From an uncultured Bacillota bacterium (GTDB lineage: Bacteria > Bacillota_I > Bacilli_A > RF39 > UBA660): DNA of 64,000 nt. Each line of letters opens with the position of its first letter. Position 1 is the stretch's first letter. The DNA is taken from contig CAMUZJ010000001.1 of assembly GCA_947165195.1 (NCBI GenBank), positions 22,797-86,796 of the forward strand, given 5' to 3'. A model generated the notes under the pieces. That model was not told where the DNA came from. It ran no database searches and saw only the letters and a list, made by a program, of their open reading frames with translations. Made by a program: the position numbers and the translations under genes. Of this stretch, positions 1-9,706 are shown piece by piece.

Positions 1-733
1 AATCAAATCCATTTTCTTTTAAAATACATAAAATTAAATCCAAATCATATCCTTTTAAATTATTCCTTAAGTTTTTTCTTTTGAATTGGAAACTATCTCG
101 TATTAACTTCTGAAATATATCAAAATTTTTTAAAGATAACTTATCTTCTTTTTCAGTAAAAGACACAATAACACTATCCACATTTGGTTGTGGAATAAAT
201 TGTTTTCTTGAAACATAAAATTCTTTTTTTACATCATAAAAATAGTTTAATAATACCGTAATAGAGCCATAATCCTTTGTTCCTGGAAAGGTAGAAAATC
301 TATCTCCTACTTCTTTTTGAACCATCATAACAATTCTTTTAAATTTAATATTAGAATTCATTATCTTCATAAGAATTGGAGTTGTAATATAATAAGGAAC
401 ATTGCTAACAAAATATATATTATCAAAATTATATTTTTGAATATCCTGCTCAATATTAGAATTCAAAAAATCTTGAAAAATAATTTCCACATTGTGATAG
501 CCATCTAATCTAGAAAATAATTCATCTTTTAAATCACTATCTATTTCATAAGCTAATACATTAGTAGCAACCTCTGCTAATTCTCGTGTCATAATAGCTC
601 CCCCTGGACCTACTTCTATTACAAGAGAATTTTCTTTAATATCAGCTGTTTTTACTATCTTTTTAACAATATTTACATCTTTTAAAAAATTTTGTCCAAA
701 TTTCTTTTTAAAAGTTACAGAATATTTTTCCAC
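1..733 (-). CDS. ksgA: 16S rRNA dimethyladenosine transferase KsgA/RsmA, partial
   Basis: This enzyme dimethylates two adjacent adenines in helix 45 of 16S rRNA using SAM. The N-terminus carries the family motif KKFGQNFLKD, the SAM-binding loop EVGPGG and the catalytic NVPY motif (NLPY type). I start it at GTG 731-733, which follows GGTGGTGAT at a usable distance; no ATG fits better. About 244 codons are present, and the C-terminal part lies beyond the left edge. In Bacillus ksgA follows tatD and rnmV; here a sipW module sits between tatD and ksgA instead. Confidence 0.93.
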   Translation of the reverse strand, partial: MEKYSVTFKKKFGQNFLKDVNIVKKIVKTADIKENSLVIEVGPGGAIMTRELAEVATNVLAYEIDSDLKDELFSRLDGYHNVEIIFQDFLNSNIEQDIQKYNFDNIYFVSNVPYYITTPILMKIMNSNIKFKRIVMMVQKEVGDRFSTFPGTKDYGSITVLLNYFYDVKKEFYVSRKQFIPQPNVDSVIVSFTEKEDKLSLKNFDIFQKLIRDSFQFKRKNLRNNLKGYDLDLILCILKENGFD

Positions 734-793
734 AAATATCACCACCAAAAATATATCATAAAATATCATAAAAAAAAAGAACAGTAAAGTCTT

Positions 794-1399
794 TTAATTT
801 TTCAGCTTCAATTTGTCCTTTATATTTTGATAATTCAATAAAATTATTAAAATAATTGGCATTATAATAAATAATAAGAAACCTATAGGTGTTTTTAAAA
901 ATTGTTGAATATACCCAAATTTAGGTAATTTTAATATTACTTTCCCATAAATACTATTTTCCATAACTAAAGATGCATCTTCTAATCGATTATTATCTCC
1001 TTTTGTTCTATAAACGGTATCGCCATTAGAAAGTAGTTGAGTACCAACAATTCTATGCGTAATAGTTAATCCTTCATATCTTTGATCTAATGACTTAAAG
1101 GTAATTACATCTCCAACATTTAACTCTTCTTTACTACTTCTTTTCACTAATACCGCATCATTTACCATAATTGTTGGCACCATACTTTGCGTGATAATAA
1201 CATACCCACCAAATAAAGGTACAACATTTTCTCCTTTATGCCAATGATATGCACAATCTCCAACAATTGCAAAAATAAATAATATAATAACGGATGCTAG
1301 CACAGAAAAAGCAATAAATAAAGCTCTTCCAAAAAAGTATAAAAAATATAAAATAGTATCTTTTAATGAATAATTATACTTTAACACTTGCACCTGCAT
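794..1399 (-). CDS. sipW: SipW-type (ER-type) signal peptidase I
   Basis: A membrane serine protease that removes signal peptides outside the membrane. A TM segment lies at about residues 25-46 and another near the C-terminus (about 172-190). The nucleophile is in TQSMVPT, and the general base position is a His (TITHRIVG) instead of the Lys of the usual bacterial enzyme. It is followed by YRTKGDNN, the signature of the SipW/ER class. The start ATG has AGGTGATAAT in front. The two genes just upstream encode paralogous exported proteins, so by analogy with sipW-tasA they are the likely substrates. Substrate choice is inference. Confidence 0.88.
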   Translation of the reverse strand: MQVQVLKYNYSLKDTILYFLYFFGRALFIAFSVLASVIILFIFAIVGDCAYHWHKGENVVPLFGGYVIITQSMVPTIMVNDAVLVKRSSKEELNVGDVITFKSLDQRYEGLTITHRIVGTQLLSNGDTVYRTKGDNNRLEDASLVMENSIYGKVILKLPKFGYIQQFLKTPIGFLLFIIMPIILIILLNYQNIKDKLKLKN

Positions 1400-1494
1400 A
1401 TTATCACCTATATTAATTATAATAAAAAAAACAAAAAAAATATAGTTATTTACTTATAAAATAAATTTACTTGATATTTACTAGACTTTTATAT

Positions 1495-1520
1495 GAAAAA
1501 AAAAGCATCTAAGATGCTTT
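1495..1520 (-). terminator. Intrinsic terminator after the TasA-like gene
   Basis: Stem AAAGCAT/ATGCTTT with a 5-nt loop, followed on the minus strand by a run of T. The stem overlaps the stop codon of the upstream gene. It separates the two exported-protein genes from sipW, so sipW needs read-through or its own promoter. Confidence 0.75.
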
Positions 1521-2114
1521 TCCATTTAAAACAATTTTATAAGATATAACATCTTGTTCTGTAAGTGAAACTAAATTTTCATCTGAAACCCACAATCTTA
1601 AACGATAATTATCTGTAGATGATTTAGTCTTTTCTTCAGAATATAAAACCATTGAACCTTTTGGGGTACCTAACTCAGACTTTTTTGTAGATAAAGTAAC
1701 AAATGTAGGATTTAATACAGATGTAAATGTACCACTACTTTGTTTCTCTAAGTAAGCTTTTACATATTTATCATCAACGGTAGAATTTTTATCTGGCACA
1801 ATTGATATTTCGTATGAAATCTTTTGAGCTTCCTCTAATTCTGTAGCAATTGTAAAATCAAAATAGAAATCAGCAATATTATTACTCATTCCATTAGCAT
1901 CAGAAAGCAATCCTAAATTAGAAACGGTTAAACCACAAAAATCATCATTATAAGTTAAATAAATACTACCACCATCTACTTTTTCAGTAACTATAGTTTT
2001 TGGTGCAGTCGTATAAACATACATGGTAACAAAAACACCAACAACTACTAATAAAATAACCATAATAGAACTTATTAATACACCTTTTGAACATTTACTT
2101 TTTTTATTTTTCAT
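1509..2114 (-). CDS. Exported TasA/camelysin-like protein, probable SipW substrate
   Basis: 201 residues with a basic N-terminus and one hydrophobic segment (about residues 11-35), then an extracellular beta-rich domain. No clear AXA cleavage site is visible. It shares with the next gene upstream the pattern KxYL in the middle and LRLWVSD near the C-terminus, so the two are paralogues. GGAGG lies about 10 nt before the ATG, inside the end of the upstream gene, indicating co-transcription. The TasA/CalY-like call rests on the sipW context and general shape, not on clear sequence identity. Confidence 0.6.
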   Translation of the reverse strand: MKNKKSKCSKGVLISSIMVILLVVVGVFVTMYVYTTAPKTIVTEKVDGGSIYLTYNDDFCGLTVSNLGLLSDANGMSNNIADFYFDFTIATELEEAQKISYEISIVPDKNSTVDDKYVKAYLEKQSSGTFTSVLNPTFVTLSTKKSELGTPKGSMVLYSEEKTKSSTDNYRLRLWVSDENLVSLTEQDVISYKIVLNGKAS

Positions 2115-2117
2115 ACT

Positions 2118-2675
2118 CTACTTTGCCTCCACATATACAAGCATTCCACATTTTTTCTCAATTGTACTTATAGAATAAGCATCACTTACCCAGACTCTTA
2201 AAATAAATTTTTTCTTCTCATTTGGGTTTAACGTTCCACTATAAATCTTCTTACCAATAGAATGAAAAGAATTTTTTAAATCATAAAAAGTTGGAACAGA
2301 TAAAGTATCATATCCCTCAATAGGAACATTATCTCCATCTGTCAAGTAAACTTTTATATAATTTGGATGAATCGCTTGACTATAATATTGTTCCATAGCA
2401 TAAATTTCATATTTTGTTTTATAAGAAACTGTGGATTCTACTTCAAATTCATAATATCCTTGAACACTTACGTTATCTTCATCATACACCATATTTTTGC
2501 CAATACTATCACTCATTGGAAAAGAATCGACTAAATTTATTTCATTTTTATAACTAGAAGAAACGCGAATTGCTTTAGACTTATCTTTATTAACCATATT
2601 CTCATGCCATAGCATCAAAAAAAATATAATGATAATTACTATAATAAAGACGATTACATATTTCCTTTTATGCAT
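2118..2675 (-). CDS. Membrane-anchored exported protein, paralogue of the TasA-like protein
   Basis: 185 residues. A strongly hydrophobic N-terminal segment (about residues 6-24) follows a short basic stretch, then an extracytoplasmic domain. It contains IKVYLTDGDN in the middle and LRVWVSD near the end, matching KAYL and LRLWVSD in the downstream gene, which starts 3 nt after its stop. The pair plus sipW looks like one secretion/surface module. I do not recognise a named family. The two may form a fibre-like assembly as in biofilm matrix systems, but that is inference. Confidence 0.6.
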   Translation of the reverse strand: MHKRKYVIVFIIVIIIIFFLMLWHENMVNKDKSKAIRVSSSYKNEINLVDSFPMSDSIGKNMVYDEDNVSVQGYYEFEVESTVSYKTKYEIYAMEQYYSQAIHPNYIKVYLTDGDNVPIEGYDTLSVPTFYDLKNSFHSIGKKIYSGTLNPNEKKKFILRVWVSDAYSISTIEKKCGMLVYVEAK

Positions 2676-2726
2676 AAAAGCACCACCCTATAATACCCCT
2701 ATTATAAATAAAGATTATCATAAAAA

Positions 2727-3479
2727 CTAATTCAAGTCAAATATATTAGAAGCATTATTAGAAGTAATTCTAGCTACCTCTTCTACCGGAATATTTAATA
2801 GGTTAGATATTTTTTCCCCAATAATTGGAATATACTTTGAACTATTTTGTTTACCTCGGAAAGGCTCAGGTGTTAAATATGGACTATCTGTTTCTAAAAC
2901 GATATGTTCTAGTCCAACATTTTCCACAACCTTATACAGGTTACTATTCTTAAAAGTAATAACTCCTCCAATTCCTAGTAAAAAGCCCATGGAAATATAA
3001 ATTTTAGCAGTTTCTATACTTCCACTAAAACAATGAATAATCCCCTTTACTTTATATTTTTTTAAAATATTAATTGTATCCATAGTAGCATCCCTTGAAT
3101 GGATAACAACAGGTAATTGGTACTTTTCAGCAAGTTTTAACTGATGTTCAAATAAATTTTTCTGAAGTTTCTCATCCTCTTTCCCATAATGATAATCTAA
3201 TCCTATTTCTCCTATTCCTACAACTTTTTTATTTTTTAACTTACTTTCCAAAAATAACAATCTATTATTATCTGTCGTCTTTGCCTCTGATGGATGATAT
3301 CCTATTGTTATAAAAAGATCTTCATATTTTTCAGACAATTCCAAAGATTCTATAATTGACTCGTAACTACAACCAGAAACAATAATTTTAGAAATACCAT
3401 TTTCTCTATTTTCTTTAATAACCAAATCTATATCTTTATAATCTTCTATTAACAAATGACAATGTGTATCTATAAACAT
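2727..3479 (-). CDS. tatD: TatD-family metal-dependent DNase
   Basis: A TIM-barrel hydrolase of the TatD family (YabD in Bacillus), implicated in DNA 3'-end processing or D-aminoacyl-tRNA-related quality control. Metal-ligand motifs are visible in order: DTHCHL at the N-terminus, GEIGLDY, HSRDA, HCFSG and ETDSPYLTPEP. I start at ATG 3479 because GGAGGTAATT lies directly in front; the longer reading frame to 3497 would place the Shine-Dalgarno inside the gene. About 250 residues, normal for the family. Confidence 0.93.
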   Translation of the reverse strand: MFIDTHCHLLIEDYKDIDLVIKENRENGISKIIVSGCSYESIIESLELSEKYEDLFITIGYHPSEAKTTDNNRLLFLESKLKNKKVVGIGEIGLDYHYGKEDEKLQKNLFEHQLKLAEKYQLPVVIHSRDATMDTINILKKYKVKGIIHCFSGSIETAKIYISMGFLLGIGGVITFKNSNLYKVVENVGLEHIVLETDSPYLTPEPFRGKQNSSKYIPIIGEKISNLLNIPVEEVARITSNNASNIFDLN

Positions 3480-3536
3480 AATTACCTCCATATACATATA
3501 AAGTCTACAAGATAACCTTATAGACTTAGTATTTTA

Positions 3537-4193
3537 TTAAATATTATCTTTAAATAATCTTGAATTATTTAAAGTAAACAAATATCTTTCTGTTTGTTCT
3601 TTAACAATATTAATTAATGTAGTATCCTTGATTAATATCTTAATATCAATATTTTCAAATATCTGCTTTTGATAAGTTCCTAAAATAAATTTTGTAATAT
3701 CAGATATAATTTTATTTTTTACTTCTGATGGAGTACTCTCCAGAAAAACAGTATTTATTTTTTTTATAAACTGTTCATTTGAGTTAGTAAATTGCTCTTT
3801 CAACAGCTTTCTTATATTTTTATTAATGGAATTAAAGTCTTTTTTTAATAATTTAATTACTACATCACCATTTTTATTATCAAAATTTTGAACAATTATT
3901 ATTAAATTATCTGTACGTAATTTTTTTATTTTATTAATACATTTTTGCAAATTTTTTCTATATTCATCTAATATTTTACTAAGAGACTCTGTATTTAAGA
4001 TTATCTTATTTTTCTTAGCTAATGTTAAAAATCTAGACTTAATCACATCCATAGAATCTAGAGGAGGCTTTTTTAATAATGATGTAATATCTTCATCTGT
4101 CAAAACATTTGTATTATTTCTAATACTTTCTAATATAGCGCTTTTATAAGTTTCAAAATGCTGCATTTTTATTTTTTCCAACGTATCTTCCAT
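3537..4193 (-). CDS. Uncharacterised Lys/Asn/Ile-rich soluble protein
   Basis: 218 residues, not recognised. There is no signal peptide or TM segment; the composition and heptad-like spacing in the middle (about residues 60-130) suggest a mostly helical, possibly coiled-coil protein. An acidic start is followed by DEDITSLLKKPPLDSMD. It lies 43 nt after mfd in the same direction and just before tatD, so it may belong to the DNA repair operon, but nothing in the sequence shows a function. B. subtilis has no equivalent at this spot that I can name. Confidence 0.55.
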   Translation of the reverse strand: MEDTLEKIKMQHFETYKSAILESIRNNTNVLTDEDITSLLKKPPLDSMDVIKSRFLTLAKKNKIILNTESLSKILDEYRKNLQKCINKIKKLRTDNLIIIVQNFDNKNGDVVIKLLKKDFNSINKNIRKLLKEQFTNSNEQFIKKINTVFLESTPSEVKNKIISDITKFILGTYQKQIFENIDIKILIKDTTLINIVKEQTERYLFTLNNSRLFKDNI

Positions 4194-4236
4194 AATTTAC
4201 TCTCCTAGCATATTAAATTTATCCATTAATTTATAA

Positions 4237-7200
4237 TTAGTCAATAGAATTATTTAAATTTTCTAAGATTTTATTTAAAAATTGTACTAAATAATAAATT
4301 GGATGCTTTTCTAATTTTATTATATCTAATACAATTACTAAGTTTGTTCCTTTACTTAAAAAGCGAAACATATTACTGATTTCAAAAGAATCTACAAATA
4401 ATTTTTCCATATCTATACTTTTTATAAAATTACTATCAAAAATTAATTCTATGGAATTCTTTGTTTGATTAACTTCTCTTACGTTAACTTTAATAGCTAA
4501 TTTTTCAAACCATTCTTCATACATATAAATAATTAATTCTTCATTTAATTTTCCAAATCGATCTTCTAATTCACTTTTTACCTCATTAAACTTCTCTTCA
4601 GAATTAATTTCATTTATCTTTTTGTGAATTTCTATTTTTAATTCATCTTCTCCAACATAAGAATCATCAATATGTGTAGAAACATTAATTAACGGTTTAG
4701 AGAAATCATTTTCTTCTTCATTATTAAGTATATTTTTACGTCTATTAACTTCATCGTTTAACATTTTTAAATATAAGTCTATACCTATAGAATCAATAAA
4801 TCCTGCTTGTTCACTACCTAATAAATCACCAGCTCCTCTAATAGACAAATCTCTAGTGGCAATTGAAAATCCACTTCCTAATTCTGTAAATTCTTTTATT
4901 ACATTTAAACGTTTAATAGCTGTATCTGTTAAACTTTTATAAGGTTTATACATTAGATAAGCATAAGCAAACTTATCGCTTCTACCAACTCGACCTCTAA
5001 TTTGATATAACTGGCTTAGTCCAAACCTATCAGCATCTATTACTATTAAGGTATTAACATTCGGTATATCAATACCTGTTTCTATAATTGTTGTACAAAT
5101 CAAAATATCATATTTATGATTAATAAAGTCGTATAATTTACTTTCTAATTCGTTTTTATTCATTTGACCATGTACTATTGTAATTCTAGCTTCTGGTACT
5201 AAATTCTGTATTCTAAACAACTCTTCTTCTATTGATTGAACTCTATTATATAACAAAAATACTTGTCCATCACGTGCCAATTCCTTATAAATAGCGTCTT
5301 TTATAATTTGTGCATTCTCTTCAACTACATAAGTTTGTACTGGAAATCTATTAACAGGAGGAGTTTCAATTAAAGACAAACTTCTAATACCGGTCAAAGA
5401 CATTTGCAATGTTCTAGGAATTGGTGTAGCCGTTAATGTTAATACATCAACATTTACTTTGTATTGTTTTATTTTTTCTTTATGTTTAACACCAAATCGT
5501 TGTTCTTCATCAATTACTAATAATCCTAAATCTTTAGGCTTAATATCATCACTCAATAATCTATGCGTACCAAATACCATGTCAATTGTTCCATCTTTTA
5601 ATCCAGAGACAATTCTTTCCACTTCTTTTGGCGATGTAAAACGATTTAATAAAGCTATCGATACTGGAAAATCTTTAAATCTTTTTAAAGCATTTTCATA
5701 GTGCTGACTAGAAAGAATCGTTGTTGGACACAAAAACAACACTTGTTTTGAATCTAATATTGCCTTAAAGGAAGCAACAAAAGCTACTTCTGTTTTGCCA
5801 AATCCAACATCTCCACATAATAATCTATCCATTGGAGAAGAAGCTTCCATATCATCTTTTATCTGCTTAATAGCCCTTTCTTGATCTTTTGTTAAATCAA
5901 ATTCAAACGCCTTTTCAAAGCTAATAGATAAATCTGAATCTTTAGAAAAAGCAAATCCACGACGAGCCTCACGTTCAGAATATATTTTAAGAAGTTCATC
6001 TGCCATATCATTGATTTTTTTCTTAACTCTAGTTTTTGTCTTTTCCCATTGTGTACTATCTAATCTATTAATAGCAGGTTTTACTCCCTCTTGACCAGAA
6101 TATTTAAATAACGAATCAATTCTTTCAACAGGAATATAAATTTTATCTGTTCCTTGATAAAGAACTTCTAAATAATCCTTTGAAATATTAGAGGAAGTTA
6201 AAGTTTTAATACCATTATATATTCCAATTCCATGTATACTGTGAACAACATAATCACCAATAGACAATTTTGTTATATCTTTTATTCCTATTCCGTATTT
6301 AAAATTTGTACGGAATTTCTTTTTTTGTTCGACATTATTAAATAATTCATTTCCAGTCAAAATGACAATTTTATTATAAATAAATCCTTGTGAAATTTCA
6401 GAATCTACCAAATTAACCTGATTTAATATAATATTATCTAAAGAAGATTCCACAATTTTCATATTTAAAATATTTAATATTTTGCGTAATTGATATTTCT
6501 TTAAACAAATTAATACTGTATAGTCATTACTAATTTTGTCTCTAATAAACTCATTAATTTTCTCGGATGACTCATTAAATTTTTGAATAGTATGAACATT
6601 ATAATTTATAACATCTGACAACTTCGCAGTAGTTATATTATTAATACTCATATAATACATTAGAAAGGCAGTATTTTTCCTCATCAATTCTAAGGAAAAC
6701 ATATAATCCTTATAAAAGTTTGTATCACTACTTTTCCTATAATCTAGAATTTCTTTTTCTATGTTTTTATAATCTACTTCTAATTGCAAGTAATCTTTAT
6801 AAATTGTTATACAATTATCCAAATAACTAGTAATATTGCAAACATCTTCATATAATGGTAAATATTTTTGTTTACCATAATGCTCTGGATCAGCCTGTTT
6901 ATTTGTTATAAATTCAAAATACGGAAATATTTCTACTTCGTTTACTTTGTCTATAGATTTTTGAGTATCAATATCAAAATGTCTAATAGATTCTATATTA
7001 TCTCCAAAAAATTCAATTCGTATAGGATATTCTTCTCCAATTGGAAATACATCTACTATGTAACCTCTAATAGCAAATTCACCTGTTTTATTTACAATAG
7101 TTGTCTTTGCATAACCACTGGAAACTAAATTTTCCACAATATTAGATGGTGATATTTCCTCTTCAATACTCAAATGATAACAATGTTTCATATAAGTATC

Positions 7201-7551
7201 TTTTTTGGGTAAATATCGCAAATATCCCATTAAATTAGTTAGTACTATTTTCTTATCTTTATAAATAATAGAATTTAAAGTTTCTAAACGCGAAATTTTC
7301 AAATCTGGACTAATAGCTAAAGCTTCACTTGTTAAAAAGTCATCCATAGGAAATAAGCAAACACTATCTGTATAATTTGTAAGAGACTGATATAACTTAT
7401 TAGCTTCATAAATAGAATTAACAACTACTAAAATAGATTTATTATATTTTTTTAGTATATTGCATAAATAAACACAAAAAAACTCATCGGTAATACCTGA
7501 AATACCCATGTTATTTTTTAGTTGAACATTAAATAGATCAAAAAATTTCAT
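4237..7551 (-). CDS. mfd: Transcription-repair coupling factor Mfd
   Basis: Removes RNA polymerase stalled at lesions and recruits UvrA. It has full length (about 1104 residues). In order: UvrB-homology region at the N-terminus, an RNAP-interacting domain around residues 440-500 (GDYVVHSIHGIGIY), the RecG-like translocase with Walker A LCGDVGFGKTE, the DEEQ box (VIDEEQRFGVKHKE), TATPIPRTLQ and the QIRGRVGRS motif VI, then the C-terminal TRCF domain. I use ATG 7551, preceded by AGGTGAAAT that overlaps the pth stop; a GTG at 7560 is the alternative. It directly follows pth as in Bacillus. Confidence 0.96.
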   Translation of the reverse strand: MKFFDLFNVQLKNNMGISGITDEFFCVYLCNILKKYNKSILVVVNSIYEANKLYQSLTNYTDSVCLFPMDDFLTSEALAISPDLKISRLETLNSIIYKDKKIVLTNLMGYLRYLPKKDTYMKHCYHLSIEEEISPSNIVENLVSSGYAKTTIVNKTGEFAIRGYIVDVFPIGEEYPIRIEFFGDNIESIRHFDIDTQKSIDKVNEVEIFPYFEFITNKQADPEHYGKQKYLPLYEDVCNITSYLDNCITIYKDYLQLEVDYKNIEKEILDYRKSSDTNFYKDYMFSLELMRKNTAFLMYYMSINNITTAKLSDVINYNVHTIQKFNESSEKINEFIRDKISNDYTVLICLKKYQLRKILNILNMKIVESSLDNIILNQVNLVDSEISQGFIYNKIVILTGNELFNNVEQKKKFRTNFKYGIGIKDITKLSIGDYVVHSIHGIGIYNGIKTLTSSNISKDYLEVLYQGTDKIYIPVERIDSLFKYSGQEGVKPAINRLDSTQWEKTKTRVKKKINDMADELLKIYSEREARRGFAFSKDSDLSISFEKAFEFDLTKDQERAIKQIKDDMEASSPMDRLLCGDVGFGKTEVAFVASFKAILDSKQVLFLCPTTILSSQHYENALKRFKDFPVSIALLNRFTSPKEVERIVSGLKDGTIDMVFGTHRLLSDDIKPKDLGLLVIDEEQRFGVKHKEKIKQYKVNVDVLTLTATPIPRTLQMSLTGIRSLSLIETPPVNRFPVQTYVVEENAQIIKDAIYKELARDGQVFLLYNRVQSIEEELFRIQNLVPEARITIVHGQMNKNELESKLYDFINHKYDILICTTIIETGIDIPNVNTLIVIDADRFGLSQLYQIRGRVGRSDKFAYAYLMYKPYKSLTDTAIKRLNVIKEFTELGSGFSIATRDLSIRGAGDLLGSEQAGFIDSIGIDLYLKMLNDEVNRRKNILNNEEENDFSKPLINVSTHIDDSYVGEDELKIEIHKKINEINSEEKFNEVKSELEDRFGKLNEELIIYMYEEWFEKLAIKVNVREVNQTKNSIELIFDSNFIKSIDMEKLFVDSFEISNMFRFLSKGTNLVIVLDIIKLEKHPIYYLVQFLNKILENLNNSID

Positions 7552-7556
7552 ATATT

Positions 7557-8129
7557 TCACCTATTTTTTCTATTATACTTATTCATTAGATTTGAAAAAG
7601 TTTCCACATAATAATCATTTAACACAGTAACTAATGTATGATAACACTCAGAAATAATATTTAATTCTTCTTGTGAAAGTTTTCCCAATACATAATCTTT
7701 AGTATCACCAAATTTATTTTTAGATATACCTACTTTTAATCTCTTATAATTTTGAGTATTTAAATGTTTTTCTATATCTCTTAATCCATTATGTCCTCCA
7801 GAAGAACCTTTATCTTTTAATTTAAAATTCCCAATAGTTAGGTCCATATCATCAGATATAATTAAAATATCTTCAATTTGAATTTTAAAATAATCCACAA
7901 ATTTCCTAACAACACCACCTGATAAGTTCATATAAGACTGTGGCTTTAAAAATATAACCTTTTCTCCTAATACAGTTGTCTGAAAATATAATCCATTAAA
8001 TTTTTCAGACCATTGTGGATTAGATAAATTTAAATTTTTTATATAATAATCTAAAAATTCAAAACCTATATTATGTCTTGTATGTTCATATTCTTTTCCA
8101 GGATTTCCCAATCCAACTATTAATTTCAT
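7557..8129 (-). CDS. pth: Peptidyl-tRNA hydrolase
   Basis: Recycles peptidyl-tRNA released from stalled ribosomes. 190 residues, the usual size. The N-terminus VGLGNPGKEYEHTRHNIGF contains the catalytic His and the Asn that bind the tRNA-peptide ester, and KPQSYMNLSG and SDDMDL follow as expected. It ends in TGA, which confirms TGA as a real stop here. It sits between rsmI and mfd with no gap. Confidence 0.95.
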   Translation of the reverse strand: MKLIVGLGNPGKEYEHTRHNIGFEFLDYYIKNLNLSNPQWSEKFNGLYFQTTVLGEKVIFLKPQSYMNLSGGVVRKFVDYFKIQIEDILIISDDMDLTIGNFKLKDKGSSGGHNGLRDIEKHLNTQNYKRLKVGISKNKFGDTKDYVLGKLSQEELNIISECYHTLVTVLNDYYVETFSNLMNKYNRKNR

Positions 8130-8978
8130 TTAATCACTCCCCACATGATATTCTTTATAAATAACAGATTTTGCTACATTTCTCTCCATAGCCACTTTTT
8201 TAATAGCCTCATTCGTACTTAATCCATCATTTCGATATAAGTCTACATGTTCTTTGATAGTTAAGTCATCAAAGCTAACTTCCTCATGATTTCCTTCTAC
8301 TACAAGAACAAATTCTCCCTTCAATTCAGAAGAATTGGCAATGGATATTATATCACTAATTTTTTCTCTGTAAACTTCTTCATGTATTTTTGAGATTTCT
8401 CTTTCAAGACAAATATTACGGTTTCCGAATATCTCCAACATATTTTTTAACGTTTCCTTTATTCTATGGGGTGCCTCATAAAAAATCATAGTATAAGGTA
8501 CTTTCTTCAATTTTTCCAATTCTTTTTTCTGTTTAGAAGACTTAGCATTTAAAAATCCATAAAACAAAAATGGTGATGGCTCTATCCCTGAATTTATTAA
8601 AGCAGGCACAAAAGCAGTTGCTCCTGGAAGACTTATCACGTTAAAAGAGTTATTAATAACTTCTTTTACTATAACAAATCCGGGATCACTTATAATAGGT
8701 GTACCTTGATCTGTAACTAAACCAATATTTAAACCATTTTTTAATTCCTTAACTACATATGATTTAACTTTTTCTTGATTAAATTCATGACACGCTATTA
8801 ATTTTTTCTTTATATCATAAGCATTTAGCAATTTACCAGTTTCACGAGTATCTTCACACAAAATAATATCCACAGCTTTTAATATATTTAAAGAACGAAT
8901 AGTTATATCCTCAAGATTTCCAATAGGTGTAGGAATTAAATATAAGCTAGCTGTATCATTGTAACTTTTTTGACTCAT
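8130..8978 (-). CDS. rsmI: 16S rRNA C1402 2'-O-methyltransferase RsmI
   Basis: SAM-dependent tetrapyrrole-methylase-fold enzyme that 2'-O-methylates C1402 in the ribosomal P site. Motifs LIPTPIGNLEDIT, CEDTRETGKLL, TDQGTPIISDPG and YEAPHRI are all present. 282 residues. Its ATG overlaps the stop of trmN6 (ATGA) and is preceded by GAGGTGAG, so the two are translationally coupled. The order trmN6-rsmI matches yabB-yabC in Bacillus. Confidence 0.95.
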   Translation of the reverse strand: MSQKSYNDTASLYLIPTPIGNLEDITIRSLNILKAVDIILCEDTRETGKLLNAYDIKKKLIACHEFNQEKVKSYVVKELKNGLNIGLVTDQGTPIISDPGFVIVKEVINNSFNVISLPGATAFVPALINSGIEPSPFLFYGFLNAKSSKQKKELEKLKKVPYTMIFYEAPHRIKETLKNMLEIFGNRNICLEREISKIHEEVYREKISDIISIANSSELKGEFVLVVEGNHEEVSFDDLTIKEHVDLYRNDGLSTNEAIKKVAMERNVAKSVIYKEYHVGSD

Positions 8979-9706
8979 TTTCTCACCTCGTTCACTAAAG
9001 AAAAGTACTCTTCTGTCATAGTACCATTATTATTATATAAAATTAAAGGACTCTCTACTTTTAATCCTTCTTTTCCCATTTTTTGTCCCTCAATTAAAAC
9101 TAACTTTGAATCTTTATTCACTTTATCAAAAATAAATTTAATTCTTTTAGGTTGTATATTATAATCTTTCATTAAATTTAAAATTTCTAATATTCTATCA
9201 GGTCTATGTACAATTGCTAAATTACCATTATTTTTTAATATCCTTTTTGAAACTGAAAAAAGCTTATTTAAATCCATATAAACCTCATGTCTAGCAATTC
9301 TTTTTTCTTCTGTATCATTCAAGTAGCTTCCTTCATTTAACTTAAAATATGGAGGATTACATAAAACCAAATCAAAATACTCATTATAATTAAATTTTTC
9401 TGTATCAGAAATATCTGATTTTATAATTTCTATTTGACTTTCTAATTTATTTAATTTTACTGACTCTATTGCCATATTTGCTAACTTTTCTTGTATCTCA
9501 ACACCAATTATTGGACTTTTAGTTCTTTTAGATAAGATTAAGGGTATGACTCCATTACCAGTTCCAAGATCACATATATGTTTATCTTTTAATCTAAGAG
9601 TAGCATAATTTCCTAAAATAACACTATCTAAAGAAAAACAAAAAAAATCCAAATCTTGATATATTTGCAAATTTTTATATCCTAAAATATCATTTAATAC
9701 TTTCAT
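8975..9706 (-). CDS. trmN6: tRNA1(Val) adenine-37 N6-methyltransferase-like protein (YabB/TrmN6)
   Basis: Rossmann-fold methyltransferase. It shows the SAM motif CDLGTGNGVIPL and the N6-adenine catalytic motif CNPPYFK, followed by the family feature RIARHE. 243 residues. By family it methylates A37 of certain tRNAs; the exact tRNA is not shown by the sequence. The N-terminus overlaps the end of ricT by 17 nt, and the gene ends in TGA overlapping rsmI. Confidence 0.88.
   Translation of the reverse strand: MKVLNDILGYKNLQIYQDLDFFCFSLDSVILGNYATLRLKDKHICDLGTGNGVIPLILSKRTKSPIIGVEIQEKLANMAIESVKLNKLESQIEIIKSDISDTEKFNYNEYFDLVLCNPPYFKLNEGSYLNDTEEKRIARHEVYMDLNKLFSVSKRILKNNGNLAIVHRPDRILEILNLMKDYNIQPKRIKFIFDKVNKDSKLVLIEGQKMGKEGLKVESPLILYNNNGTMTEEYFSLVNEVRK

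Noticed and set aside
317..508. Plus-strand frame opposite ksgA
   Set aside because: It is the antisense shadow of a clearly conserved gene. The same applies to the frames opposite mfd, gyrA, dnaN, dnaA, mnmE, dnaB and others.
3503..3533. AAGTCTA/TAGACTT hairpin between tatD and the unknown gene as a terminator
   Set aside because: No T-run follows on the minus strand; may be only a processing or weak pausing structure.
5269..5280. CACGTG-containing stretch in mfd as a parS
   Set aside because: Only the central six bases fit; the TGTTTC arms are missing.
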